From Stichopus chloronotus (lineage: Eukaryota; Echinodermata; Holothuroidea; Aspidochirotida; Stichopodidae): a DNA stretch of 64,000 bases. The notes beneath the pieces are model-generated. The model saw nothing but the letters and a program-made list of their open reading frames with translations, did no database searches and was not told where the DNA came from. Both the position numbers and the translations under genes were made by a program. The stretch is from the NCBI GenBank assembly GCA_021234535.1, contig CM037836.1, forward strand, positions 29,284,769-29,348,768. The letters run 5' to 3'. Shown in pieces: positions 10,008-22,055 of this stretch (within the stretch, counting starts at the first letter, position 1; each line of letters begins with the position of its first letter).

Positions 10008-13000
10008 AGGGTCTTTCCAAAAAGTCCAAGTCTATTATGAATAGACCGTGAATACAAAGGAAACGTGATATCAAGATAGCGAATTTTGACGGTTGGACTG
10101 TTTAGGTGGCATGTTGTTCCTTCACCGTCACTTAATCGAATGAATTTCAAGTCTTTTTAATTCAAATTGTGTAAACCATGAAGTCACACAACAAAGAATG
10201 AAGCCTGTTTTGTCTTGATTAAAATTGTTCTACAAAACAAAACTGTCCATTAAGTTTTTGTCATGGAGTTTCATCCGCATTCAAAGAAAACGATACATCG
10301 GGTGATCTGAAAAAGGCCCAAATAGTGTGAATGAAAAGATCAGTTGATGCCGTGAAAACTGAAGTTATATCCAGTTCCGATGAGATGTTCATATATAATC
10401 TGTTACAGATAATTCACGTTGAATATGCAACGACTGGGTTCTTCACTGGCAGGAAATTAAGACTTGACATTGAAAAATAAATTCTCTTTCGTGAAAGAAC
10501 AGTCCGTCACTATTCCATTTATTCATTACCATATACCTTCTTATTACGTTCCATTAAAATAATAGGTTTACCAGTCAATGTCTGGTGTCCCTCTTCTCTT
10601 TCATCTTCATCTTATTGTTGAAGAAGTTCCTCATACCTTTGATCTTCTTCATTAGCATATGGAGGATTAGTCGTGAGTAGGTTCATAGCCAGACTTGTAA
10701 GTTGTACACCAATGTTATAAATCGGAGTCTTGCTGGAGGGGTATAAGGAGTTCCTCTCCTCCTTTGTAAACTGCTTGCATTTGCAAAGGGCTCGGTGTCC
10801 AACGAAGGCTTTTATTACTACATCTGTAACTACTTATACACACTATTTTTTTCTGTGCCTATGTATTGCATTCAAAACGGATAGGCTGATTTTTTTCTGG
10901 GGGAGGGGACATGTACCCCATTCTTCATGTAGCTGCAACCTTGCGTTACGCCACTGAAAGCCTTGGTGGTAGGATTTAATTGGATATCAGCCTGTAGCAA
11001 CTGGTAAAGAGGGCTTCCTTTTCAGAAGGGGACTTAGAGTTAGATGAATAGAAAGGATAAAAGCGAGATTTCATGAAAGTGAAAATCAAGTTTGCTCAAC
11101 ACTAGCACTTTCGCAAATAATGTGGGATGCATTTAGCTTTAAATGTCAGATTATATATGTCACGGAGTAATTCAATGTCTTTTATTTGCCTTATTTGATT
11201 TGTTTGTATTTGATTTATGAAATGTATTCTAGGTTAAGGAGAGAAGAAAAAGTAAATAAAAACAGAAAAAAATGAGCTGCTATCAGCAACTGTCCATGCA
11301 ACTCCGTCAGTAGTTATTCTGTGTGTAAAGAAATTTAACAGGACCTTCTTTTCCCTTTGCCTTAGTTTACATGATCAAATTTCATGACGACAAAATCTAG
11401 TTGACACGCATATTGGCTTCATGATGATACCCCACCGGTAACTCGCTAGTCAAAGCAAAGAAGTACTGAAAAGTTCAACACGGTTGACTCAGGGGAGAAG
11501 CAGTCCGAAGGGACGAATAGTTAAGAACGATATAAGTGTGAAGCAAATATCTGTGTTTCCAAGTTGCATTTCTTTTGAAAAAGACTCTGTGCAAACACGA
11601 ATGCGTGAAGAGTCTGGTGGTATGTGCTCTATGGTATGTGTTTTTTCTCTTCTGAAGTCTCTCTGAGTTACTGTCAATACGTAATTTTAATATACTTACT
11701 CGCAGTAACTTCAGAGAAGTTGTAAATAAGATAGGAATAAATTTCTCCAAAACTGGGAAGATCTCTTTCTTAAACCCATCAGGAACCCATCTTCTATAGG
11801 TGTTCGTTTAGTATATTTTAGTTCACGATGGATGAGAATTCACTGGAATTGCTCTTTTTCTACACTTAGATTTTAAACGCCATGATAAAGAAGTGCCCCC
11901 TCTCTCTTCAAACTAGTTAAACTAAATGAAAAAAAAAAATCACTAAGGGATAAAACCAATTCACTCTCTGCCTTTAAACCCGGGCTGGTGAAACGAATCA
12001 TCAAAGCACCATTTCATGATAGAAGCCTGAATGAACATCCAGCCCGAATTTTTTTTTTTTTTATATATATATATATTTCATGATGGATACCAATTGCCTT
12101 CGCACTTCAGATTTCCTCGCTGCATAATTTTACAATGAACATCGCACTCATATGTGTTATATACCTTGCATGGATATCCATAAAGTTACCTCTGGAAACA
12201 ATTGGCCAGAAATCTTCAATTTTTACAATTATTCACTCAAGGGCTTGAGTTTAATAAAATGTTTTAATACATTTTTTGCTGTTGTTTCGTTGCTTCTTAT
12301 TACCAAGACAACTTTCCTTGAAGTTTGAACGCACTACAACAATATTTATGAACCAAAATGCACAAATGCATTGTGGTTTCCATGATTTAATTATGAGTGT
12401 TTTTTTTAATGAATTTGACATGTTGCGAAGTGTACAACGAGGTACTTTTTTTTTATCCCACATGTCAGCGACATTCATTCTGAAACATGTTTCATGTATC
12501 TTCTTTGCCTGTGATATCTACCAATATTTTCGTCACTGGTCATTATATTAATGTATTGAAAGACACATTGTAGACACAAAAGACACAATGTATTGAAAGA
12601 CACAGCCTTACTTAATGTTTTGGTCCCGTTCAACTTTTTATAATACTAAAAAAAAAAACTTGACACACTTCAAAAGAGAGTAATCCGCAATATTTCATTT
12701 ACTTGGTGTAACAATCACGCCGTACGTTTTTGCTTGGCTTTGCATCCTTAAACTTTGATTTCTGATCTCATCAATGTTTTTATGGCTTCTTTTACTGTTC
12801 TCTCAATAATTAACCATTTCCCGCTGTTTCCTCAAATTTTTTGCATGTAAAAAATGATATACACAATCATAATATTAGGATAACTGACAACATATAAATC
12901 ACGTCACAGAAATAATACTTATAAGCTCAATTTACGATACAGATATTTATATTGCAATGATCTACATAATCCTAATACCATGAAGATTAATTATTCACCG

Positions 13001-14305
13001 CACTCAATCTAACATAATTTGCATACGGTAACTATTTGCTAAATAACTACTCTGCCAGTACATGCTGGAGTTTTATCATGCAAATACCATTTTCTTCGTT
13101 TATTTATTATTGATAAATATTATTTTCTTTTCGGAAACTGACTCACTAAGCATTAGAAGGTTTTAGACCACTTCCTTCCTCTTTGTAATATACAGTATAA
13201 ACCCACCAGAATCGTATTTTAACATGTTGTATATTAAGGGAAAAAAATAAAATGGCTACTACTGCAGCTGGGGAAAGCTGGTCACATAAAACTGCGGCAA
13301 CCAATGGAACTATCTAAAAACGGTTCACCCAGGGGAGATATTGCAAAGCATTGCAACGTAATTAAATTAATCATGATATCTGGCTACAGAAGCTAATCTC
13401 CTTCTCTTTAATGAAGAATTTTGTCGGTTATCTATGGATTGAACATAGGATGCAAAAAGAATACAAACAGACAAGGATAAATAAATTCCAGCTTTCGTGT
13501 CTCTGTATTTAGGCTTATTTTCCATCCTAGTAAAAGCGAAAGTAATGATGCCTTGATTGAACGTAACACTTCCTAATATTATAGCATGAATAAAATAATA
13601 CAAAGAATAACTAGAAGAGACAACGTAATTGATCCAAATAAGGTAATTACACAACCATTTAAAAAAACTTTTTATTTTTTGTTGTACATCTTTTATCCCC
13701 TATGTAGTGAGAGTTTAAAAATAGGCACGTCCTAAATCGAAATATATCTGCGCTATATTTCTTTTAACTTGAACGTGAAAACTGTCAGAATAAATGTACC
13801 ATAGTCACAGCTCAAGTTGTAAGTAAAAGAATTAGTTTAGCCAGTGGGCTAAGAACATTTCGTTAATTGTTTTGTATGCTCAACCAACTCCAACACGGAG
13901 AGTCATTTGTATTTTCTAATTGTGATCCCAGATTTTGTTCCCCCATAATCCCCTTACCATTTTGTCTTCAAGGACTTCAATTAGAGGGTGACTGGGGACA
14001 TGTCCCATTTATGGAAAGGTGGGAGACAGAGCATCAAATAGACCCCCCTCCCCCGCCACAAGGCTGCACATTGAATTTCTTTTTTTTTAAATTTCGTCCA
14101 CCCCCCACCCCTTTAAATTCTCTTGAATGAAGTCTGTAACGTTGAAAATGGGCCTGCGAATTTTGGAGATCTGGCAAGTATTTTTGACAAGCAATTTAGG
14201 CTACGCGCCACCCGATAATGGTACTCCCATTAGATGTGTCAAATGAACTACACTAAGCATTTATTTACTACACGTTTTGCGACGTCTTAAATCGTCTTGA
14301 GTGCA
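10008..14305. other. Intergenic DNA without recognised genes
   Basis: AT-rich sequence. A T15 tract running into (TA)n lies near 12051-12076. A short direct repeat of AATGTATTGAAAGACACA occurs at about 12550 and 12588. A pyrimidine/C-rich patch lies near 14040-14110. Overlapping plus and minus frames at 11475-11750 and 12251-12551 mirror each other and match no family I know. Confidence 0.5.
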
Positions 14306-14475
14306 CACTGTAAGAAATCGCTGTAAATTGTACAGTATAATACTGTTTTCGCCTACAGTAACGTACTGTTTGTTTAGTCTACAGTAATTTACTGTAATCT
14401 CGAATATTTTTCTTCCTCACGAGCCGTGACTCCACTGAGTGGCTGGGTTACAGTAAATTACTGTAGTTTGGTCCG
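14306..14475 (+). repeat. Left inverted end with CTGTA/TACAG subrepeats
   Basis: Several copies of CTGTAAATT, TACAGTA and CAGTAATTTACTGTA occur in 170 bp. The following 14480-14600 segment is richer in CpG than its surroundings (GCGCGTCG, ACGGCGG), as a promoter of an element-borne gene might be. That last point is inference. Confidence 0.6.
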
Positions 14476-15051
14476 ACTCCCACAATGCGGTAATTTTTGG
14501 ACCGACAGATCGCGCGTCGTTCTGACAACACGGCGGTAACTCAAATAACCAGGATTCGTGTTGCAATTTCAGCTGGAAATCGCTTGGTTCGCAGTGTTTT
14601 AAATTGGTATTTATAAACAGTTGTAAGAATACTGGTATTTAAATCTTTTTTAATAATATTGAGCAATACATTGACTGGCATTCTCTGTAAATATATGGTT
14701 CAAAACTACAAACAGCGACGGTCAGCCTACTTAGGCCTACACCTAACGCGTTATAATGGTCTAACGTTAAATAGTGTAGAAGCTATGCTACTGACACTGT
14801 ACTAATGTACTAGTAGTAACGTTGGTACTAGTAATACTTTAGACTACTGTAGTACTTGTGCACAACACTAACGTTATAGCAACACAAAGCTGTTGTTAAT
14901 TACATCAGTACGCTTTCATTAACAACTGACAGTGTCAACGTCAACAGTGCTCGCACTTAAGTTATTGACTAGAGCCTATCTTAGGCCAAGTTAGGTCTAG
15001 CCTTAGAACTTAGAAGGCAGAAGTCCTATAATATTATTGTGCAGTGTGTAG

Positions 15052-15064
15052 CCCCCCCCCCCCC
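15052..15064. repeat. C13 homopolymer run
   Basis: A run of 13 C followed closely by A9. It lies inside the candidate TIR element and upstream of its coding exons. Confidence 0.9.
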
Positions 15065-15559
15065 TCAAAAAAAAAATTCCAAGAGAACATTCACAAGAAG
15101 TCAAACATTTTCACTAAATATCTACCCTCCGGCTAGGCCCTTTGAATTGGTTGTTTATTCAGTGACACCAGCCAAGGGTCTAGCATAAGCTAGGTAATTT
15201 CTGAGTCATTTTTGTATCACTGTTGCTAGGTTTGTCCAGACTAGGCCTAAGTTACCCTTCTAAACAAATGTATCACGGCGATGGGCCCCCAAAATGTGTG
15301 TAACTAGAGTAGGCCAAGGCTTTATTATACTCTCAAACTTGTGTAGACCTAGGCTAAAAACATATATCACCAACTTGGCCTAGGGCTAACGTTAGACCTT
15401 AGCTAGCATTCAAAATAGGGATTACATTATCAGATAAACAAAAAAATAAGTAATTCGCCCTCACCGCCTCATACTCTGAAAAACCCAAGGGAAACCCTGC
15501 ACTGTTCATGGAAAAATGGGAAGCTAGGATCTGTGAACATAAGTTTTCTTTTTCTATAG

Positions 15560-15780
15560 AGACTAAATGCAATATTTCTAAAAATCTTTTCATTTTTCTA
15601 TCCTTATACAGGTAGCTCACTTTTAACTGGGTCAAAATTTCTTTTCACTTTGGATGGCCATATCGTGAGTGAGAGGTGTGGATCTTTTGTGAAAGGCCTC
15701 GCTCTCCTGTTTGCCAGTTTCTACGTATGCAGCATGAAATATCAAGTAGAAGCTGCCACAACCCTGGGGTTTGTGCAGCG
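15560..15780 (+). CDS. Unrecognised protein, penultimate exon (inside TIR element)
   Basis: An open frame of 73 codons runs from the acceptor TTTTTCTATAG (AG at 15558-15559) to the donor GTGCGT at 15781. A later acceptor, TTATACAG (ending 15611), would keep the same frame. Visible blocks are LLTGSKFLFTLDGHIV, then a hydrophobic stretch GLALLFASFYVCSMKYQVEA, then TTLGFVQR. The split Arg codon (CG) is completed exactly by the exon at 17735. The pattern, a small all-alpha block followed by TLxFxQRCF, recalls the C terminus of SAMD3-like proteins that are abundant and transposon-linked in fish and marine invertebrates, but that is from memory and unproven. Upstream exons were not securely found. 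The long minus-strand frames at 15399-15904 are taken as shadows of this exon. Confidence 0.55.
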
Positions 15781-17204
15781 GTGCGTATTTTATTCTTACT
15801 GTGTGCAATAATGCAAACAGCCAAACAAAAAGCTTCTGCAACTTCAGATTACCACTGTGGATGTAATGTGCCCTAACTGAATTTGATGAATGGTGATCTA
15901 CCATTTAAATTTTTTCAGTAAATCCATCTTTGTATAAGTACTCAACACAAATAGAGAATGTCAAGTTGATTGGTTAGCTCTGGAGTCTGGACTAATACTT
16001 GCTTGAAGTTCAGATAAACACTGGCCATGAAAATAAAGGGAGATCATAGAGTGGACACCAGCTTATGCTGGGAATAGGCTAAACGGAGGAATTTAGAGAA
16101 GTTTTTAACCTAAAGTAAAATCCTAAAAACCAATCGATGATTACTTAACCATGTTGATGGAAAACCAAATTTTAAGGAGTTCAAGTCATCAGCAACTGAC
16201 AACAGCAAAATGAACAATTGTGAGGTCATGAAATCTGCATTGGGTTGTGGAATAAGGGGTTTATAATTGGTACAGTCCTAAGCAAAAGAATGAATACTAT
16301 TGAAGGTAGATCAAGCAAATCATGAATGAAAATGAGAGTGTTACAGAAAACATTTGAAAAAAAATATCTTTGTAGCTTAAAGAGACTTGCCAGAGACAAA
16401 ATTCAATAAGTTAAAAAAATGCAGAATTTTTTTTCTCTCTTTAGAGGCGAAAACCGCATCTCAACAGCTTGTATTGTTTGGAAGATATTTATTTTCAAAG
16501 AAATGCAATTTTTACTCACAATGAAGTGCATTATGAGAAATCTGTGATGTCACTGTGGCACATTAATTTGACATTGAAGTGAATTTCTTTATTGGTGCGA
16601 CTATACAGTAGGGAATACTTAGCAACATTGTTATGCCCTACATATGGTGTAGATTTGTGCTAAATCTGCATGGAAACATGCATATTCAAATATTCTAATG
16701 GTATCAAATTTCAAGGACAAACAGGAGTACAGGACATTAAATTATATAAAAAGAAAAAAGGAATTTGAGGCAATGTGCCCACTTCACATAACATTCTGTG
16801 ACCTTGATGAGAACTAGAGGTATTTTTTGACAAAAATAAGTACTCTTTAATATGAGATATCTCGAGTTAGGAAGGTAGTATTGCTATGGGATTTAAAGGG
16901 CGTGAACTGGAATGTTTTTCTCTTCTACATAAGACCCTTGTGAAGTGCCACTGGGAGCTGCCTTTAAAAGGTAAGGAGTTACACAATAGTGTATTACAGT
17001 ATCTGTATGGTTTTTAAATGGGAGACCATTTAAATCTGTCTGATCATGTCATCCAACTCACAAAGAAAGTATCTTGTCAGCCTGTATTTTTCAGTCTTGA
17101 ATTGTTCTATACCAAACGAACCAAAACATCTCCATTACATGTCTATAACTAAATCCATTAGTGAAGGATGATCTAGTGTGATTGTTGGCATATCAAAATC
17201 AGGA

Positions 17205-17665
17205 ACTGTGGGGTTTACAGTAGCTCAGTGGATCGGAGATGCTTTGCACCAGCGAGGCCTGTGTTTGATTCAACTTCCAGCTTTTCCAGAAGTGGCTGTA
17301 TTTGCAGTGGCAAAAGGCCTTGCTGTGATGTTGAGCAGTGATCTTGTGAAGTTTCTACGGGGTGGATCATAATGGGGTGTTAAAATAAGTCTGCCGTGTG
17401 GCTGCAAACAGTTACGTTGTACCAACTAATGGCTTCAACTCCTCTGGGCATTGAGAAAATGGTCTGGAGTTCACTAATGTTCTTTGGATAGGGTTGTTGA
17501 ATGGCTGTCATTAAAGCAGGATGGGATTGGTTTCTTCTCTGCCACTTCATCATCTAAGCACTAGTCGAAAGCTCACATGATTAAACTTGGGCAGGGGCTC
17601 TCGATATAAGCCTTTTGAGGCTCCCTGAGGCGGTAGCATTCAAATAAAATAAAATTAAACACAAT
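17205..17665 (+). mobile_element. tRNA-derived SINE
   Basis: A tRNA-like head carries an A box (TAGCTCAGTGG, 17221-17231) and a B box (GTTTGATTCAA, 17273-17283) at tRNA-like spacing. A body of about 370 bp follows and ends in an A-rich AAATAAAATAAAATTAAA tail near 17643-17660. It lies in the intron between the two exons of the unrecognised gene. The small ORF 17178-17372 that crosses the head is not a gene. The ends are approximate, because no target-site duplication was found. Confidence 0.65.
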
Positions 17666-17734
17666 TGTCTCATCATGGATAAACGATTATTCTTATCTAA
17701 AATATATTTCACTTTCTTGTTCTATCATTCTCAG

Positions 17735-17897
17735 GTGCTTTGTGTGTATTAATCCAGAAAATGGTACCAAATGCACTAAAAAGAAAAGGATCAACAAGAA
17801 GTCTGGTAAAGAGGTCCAGCGGAAGAACGAGTGTGTCAATTCACGCATCACCACATTTGTGAAAGATCTGGCTGACTTTGAATGGATAAGTAGTTGA
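17735..17897 (+). CDS. Unrecognised protein, terminal exon
   Basis: The acceptor CATTCTCAG ends at 17734. One base completes the Arg codon of the previous exon, then 53 codons are open to TGA at 17895-17897. The frame starts CFVCINPENGTKC, goes through a Lys-rich run (KKKRINKKSGKEVQRK), and ends RITTFVKDLADFEWISS. The in-frame join with 15560-15780 and the matched phases support real exons. An AATAAA at 18118-18123, about 220 bp after the stop, would serve as poly(A) signal. The minus-strand frame at 17693-18004 is a shadow. The function is unknown. Confidence 0.55.
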
Positions 17898-18117
17898 GCT
17901 GTTCTCATGGTTCTAATGGTGATCAAACAAGTTTGGTTTATATTTCCCAAGTCTTTGAGTCCAGGGCATCCTCCCTGCATACCTTTATGCACAACTTTCT
18001 TCAAATGATCAGATGTATGGTATCACAGCAGTTTGATGTAGACTTTGCTGTGTGTTAATTGTAGACAACTTCATGCTAGACCAACCTTAACTTACTGTTA
18101 GAAAATCCTTAAAAACA

Positions 18118-18123
18118 AATAAA
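18118..18123 (+). promoter_or_regulatory. Poly(A) signal candidate
   Basis: AATAAA lies about 220 bp downstream of the TGA of the unrecognised gene. It is placed as a plausible 3' end, without proof. Confidence 0.4.
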
Positions 18124-20339
18124 AACCTTGCAAAATAACATCTGAGTCTTACAAAGGAGTGTGGAATAAAAGTGATAAAACTACCACACCATACAGTACC
18201 TATAAACTTTGGTGGTAAGGTAATTACTTTATAAGCCAATCAAACTAATCTTCTGTTCATCACTTCAATACTTTAGTCATTTTGATATAATATATACAAA
18301 TTTCTACAATTGCCCAGTAGAGGGAATCTGTAGATGGACTGAGTAGAATAATTACCTTTAGGTAAAGGACTATATCTAGTATGTTCAGTGAAATTTTCAT
18401 TAACTGTAGTAATAAGAAGGAAACAAAAGTAAGATCATTTTAAGCATAACTAACTTGAAGCATAATTAACTTGAATTGCTTTGTATATTACTTTAATTCT
18501 TGCTAAAAAGAAATGACATTGGTCTTTGGAAACACACATGTTTAGGATAGCAAAGGTATAAATATGCATTCATGTGTGTCTGGGTATAATGGTTGTTCAC
18601 ACGTTCCTACTACCTCTGGTACGGTGAATTTGTTGACTATGACACTAATGTGCATCACTTCCAGGAATGTCAGTCAATAGTGGCTCTGGGGCAGGGTATT
18701 TTACCAAACGTCTTCGAATAGAGTGAGGTATTTGATGGAAGGTGTGTCAATGTACACATATTCTTAACTCACATGGAGACAAATGACTCATATTGTAAAG
18801 TCTTCCAATTGATCAATGTTTGTTTTCATTCAGCTAGGAAACAAATTTTTGTAATTGTATTTTTATTTGTTTTATTTGTATTCTTTGCAAGTGATGTGAC
18901 ATTCCACATCTTGTTTTATGGTTGCTGCATGATAGTGTTGTCATTAAACTTGATTTGATGCTCAGTGGAAAGATTAACAAATTAGAGCAACTTCCAATAG
19001 GTAGTAAAAGTGTAAGAACGTTGCCTACTATTAATTGCTTAGAATGTAGGATTTGCATGAATGATAATTTTTGGTCATGTGCTGTAGGGAATAGACGGCA
19101 GGAAAAACAATCCAGTGACCCTAACTAACTAAAAGATAATGGAATACACAGTTTATTCAACTATATCTCTATCAAATCCTTTCTGCAAGCCTCTGCAGTT
19201 AATTTGGTGCTCACACCAATAGTTCTGATTAGATATAGAGGATGTGCTCACACTTCTCCATTCTTATTAAGAGTAAAGTTGATGACATTGTTCCTGTTCT
19301 GACCAAAGTTATGAACATGTCTTTTCATTTTCTGCAGCCGTTAGTAAGGCGACCTCCACACACAAAATAACTAAGAAAAAGAATAGGAAGATCCAAGTGC
19401 CAATCCCAACTTGAATAGCCAGAGACTGAAAGATAAATGTTTAACAGCATGCCGCCAGCTAAGGTTGAACATCCACTTCCATTAACCAAACTGATAATGG
19501 GGTATTAATATCATGTCACACCCCAGAAAAAACATCACTTAGTGGCACATATATATATATATATATCTGGACAACATCTTTCATCACACGGCTTCTTACC
19601 ATTGTTTACCTCTGTAGCTGAAGAACTGTAGACTAATAGCAAATTTAACATTTCAAATTTACTTAAGTTTGCATCTGTTGGTCAACAACTTAGGAAAAAT
19701 GAACTGTCATCTCCAGAATACAAGTTATTGAAAGGGTCACAGTGCTGTTATCACTAAAGTTTATTCAAATATTCTGGTGTTAATGTATGATTTTATGAGT
19801 AATGCACAGTTTAAGTGTTGCCTTTCACAGTGTTGACTGTAGTAATTTGCAAGGTTCATTTTACAACAAATTAAATATAGATAACTTTCAGATGGGACAT
19901 GTGTCCATTGTATGAGGTAAAGGCTTCTCCTTTCCAGGCCATCAGGCACATTGTGTTGAACTCTGGTTTCCTTGCAGATAAGTGTAGGCATCAGTCCAAC
20001 ATAGAAAGCTCCTACCTGAAGCTAGAACCGGTTTGCATTGGGTGGGGTGGAGCAAACTGAGTTAAAATGATTGTGCTCAGTTACACAATGCAATAGTAAG
20101 AATATGTATTTTGCATATATTTAGGTCTATTTGCAGGTATATGATGCATATTTAAGCTTTCAATTAGGCTTACTTATCAATAAAATCATTTGCAGTTATA
20201 TGCTTTATGTATGTTTTCTGGCAATTTGAGCACATGTTCTAATGAAGTGTATTTTTTTATTCCTTTTCAGAGGCAAAGGAAATTTTTTCAGTTGTGATGC
20301 TGTGTGTGATGCTGCTCATAAACACAGTATTGTACGGAG
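18124..20339. other. Interior of the TIR element, no recognised genes
   Basis: AT-rich DNA with an (AT)n tract near 19550-19566. The small frames at 18773-19128, 19761-19991 and 20257-20466 show no resemblance to known families. Confidence 0.5.
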
Positions 20340-20625
20340 GGTAATAGTGAGTTACCTCATACTTGGCTTGTAGATGACCCATATAAAGTAGATGATCCCT
20401 CTTGTTTTTGGTGGGGTCAAAGGTTATTTGGGGTTTACAGGTCAAAGTTAAAAAACTTGTAAACACAATATCTCAAGAAGTGTAAAGTGAGTGTTCTCAT
20501 ACTCTCCATGTCAATAACCCATTTTGAGTGGATAATCCATAGTGTTTTTGGAGGTCAAAGGTGATTTGAAGGCACCAGAGGTAAAGATCAAAACCTTTGT
20601 ATACCCAATATCCCAAGAAGAGAAA
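20340..20625. repeat. Two degenerate DR1-core repeat units
   Basis: Two half-units share GGGGTCAAAGG/GAGGTCAAAGG followed by TTATTTG/TGATTTG, and AATATCTCAAGAAG/AATATCCCAAGAAG. They belong to the same family as the array at 57425-58546. The copies are more diverged here. Confidence 0.65.
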
Positions 20626-21599
20626 CTAATGAATCACACATTTCTTATATCAAGCAGAAATGATGGTTTTATCTTTTAGTAGTTGGAATCTATAATGTCC
20701 AAAATTACATGCAAGAAAGCTGAAACTTAAACATGTTAATATGATACAAAATATGTATCCCATGTGAAAAGTAGATGCTCAACCAAATGGTGTAGCCACT
20801 TGGTACTTGGTATGACCCTTACTATAGAAGACATGGCAGAAGCAATGACCCATGTGACTAATTGTTTGGTATGCACTGTCTACAAGATATCTGCTTGGCT
20901 GTTTGTATTGTATTGATAATAGACTTTGTTAAGATTAGAGATTAGGCTGTAGGAAAACTGCAGATCATCCCAGAAAAGTTCTTTTAAACCTGTTTATCAA
21001 CCCTCTGCTTCTGGTGCATGAGATATCTTCCAAAATATAATTACTGTAATTTCTGGTTTCCATTTAAAAAATGATCTCTTTAAGGCTCAAGCATTACCTG
21101 CGGCAGTCTGAAATAATGAATAGATAACTGAGATTCTGGGATTCAAACTGCCGACCTCAGAAATCTCCATTTAAGATTTGCAGGCATGGATAAGTTATTT
21201 CCTTGATGTGAATACCACCACAAATATATATATATGTGTGTATGACAATGGTTACTGTTAGTTTGTTTATCTTATTCTATTTACTTTTAAAACAGTTTTA
21301 AGTGAGAAACATATCAATAAAGAAAATTTAAGAAAGGAAATTTTCAAGCTTTATCGTTTTTTTCAGGAGCATGTTTCCATGTTTTGTTTTCATTAACAGC
21401 AAGAGTGAGATTGAAATATTGACCCTGGTAGCCCAATTAATTTATTTATTTTAAACATAGCTGGTCAGAAGACTGGTCCAACTCATTATCAACAGCTGGC
21501 ACTTTTCAGTCTTCAGGAGACAGAACTTTTCTTTACAGGACGTCAACTGAAAATGGGAGCTTACCTTGCTTGGCAGATGCAAATCCTACCCAATTTTTC

Positions 21600-21745
21600 C
21601 CTGATCTAGCCCTGATCTAGTCCTAGTATGTGGGACACTCAACGAGATTGCAATAGGTACCATTTGATAGCCTCTGGTATAGCCGATACGGGAATTGAAC
21701 TCACGAGCTGCCATCCCTGACAATCATGCAATTGAATTGTCAATC
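21600..21745 (-). mobile_element. SINE-like tRNA-derived fragment
   Basis: Read on the minus strand, a B box GAGTTCAATTCCCGT lies around 21686-21701 and is followed by a non-tRNA body toward lower coordinates. The A box is degenerate. The + strand text GGGAATTGAACTCACGAGC is the signature. The limits are approximate. Confidence 0.4.
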
Positions 21746-21789
21746 TGCAATGATAATTCCTCAATGACAATGTTTTCAATCGATTCAGA

Positions 21790-22055
21790 CTGTAGGAAAA
21801 TTACAGTATTTTACTATTTTACTTTTAAATTTTACAGTATGGAGCCATTTCATGTTTACAGTAGTATTTATCAATCACAGTAAATTACTGTATCCATGTT
21901 TACAGCAACTGATGTTACTACTGTAAATTTTACAGTAGTATACTGTAGGTAAATTTTACAGTAGTGAAGGTATTTACTGTAAAATCTACAGTACAATACT
22001 GGCAACTCTGCTGCCAGTAATTTACTGTAAAAATTACAGGAAATTGTTTACAGTG
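21790..22055 (-). repeat. Right inverted end with CTGTA/TACAG subrepeats
   Basis: About ten copies of TACAGTA, TTTACTGTA and CTGTAAAATT occur in 266 bp. The terminal TTTACAGTG pairs with CACTGTAAG at 14306. The frames at 21695-21883 and 21930-22283 run through it and are not genes. Confidence 0.6.

Larger units (their letters stand above)
14306..22055. mobile_element. Candidate 7.75-kb TIR element with CTGTA-rich ends
   Basis: The left end from 14306 begins CACTGTAAGAAATCGCTGTA. The right end at 22055, read inverted, begins CACTGTAAACAATTTCCTGT. About 33 bp align with one indel and few mismatches. Both ends continue as clusters of CTGTAAAT/TACAGTA words (14306-14475 and about 21790-22055). 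Between them lie a spliced reading frame on the + strand, a poly(A) signal and two SINE-like pieces. No clean target-site duplication was found: left flank AGTGCA, right flank CAGTGG. The alternative is that the right cluster is a separate short MITE of the same family, since GACTGTAGGAAAATTACAGT near 21789 could be its own left end. Confidence 0.5.

Noticed and set aside
9166..10150. Minus-strand frames across the hAT-like element (74 to 106 codons, Pro-rich)
   Set aside because: They cross the G/C homopolymers and low-complexity termini. No transposase motif.
15399..15904. Two minus-strand frames of 78 and 90 codons
   Set aside because: They lie opposite the plus-strand exon 15560-15780, which has correct splice sites and a matching partner exon. 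They are judged shadows.
17221..17290. Possible functional tRNA gene
   Set aside because: A and B boxes are present, but the cloverleaf stems do not pair well by eye and an A-rich-tailed body follows. It is a SINE head.
17178..17372. 64-codon plus frame in the candidate TIR element
   Set aside because: It runs through the tRNA-like head of a SINE (A and B boxes) and has no protein resemblance.
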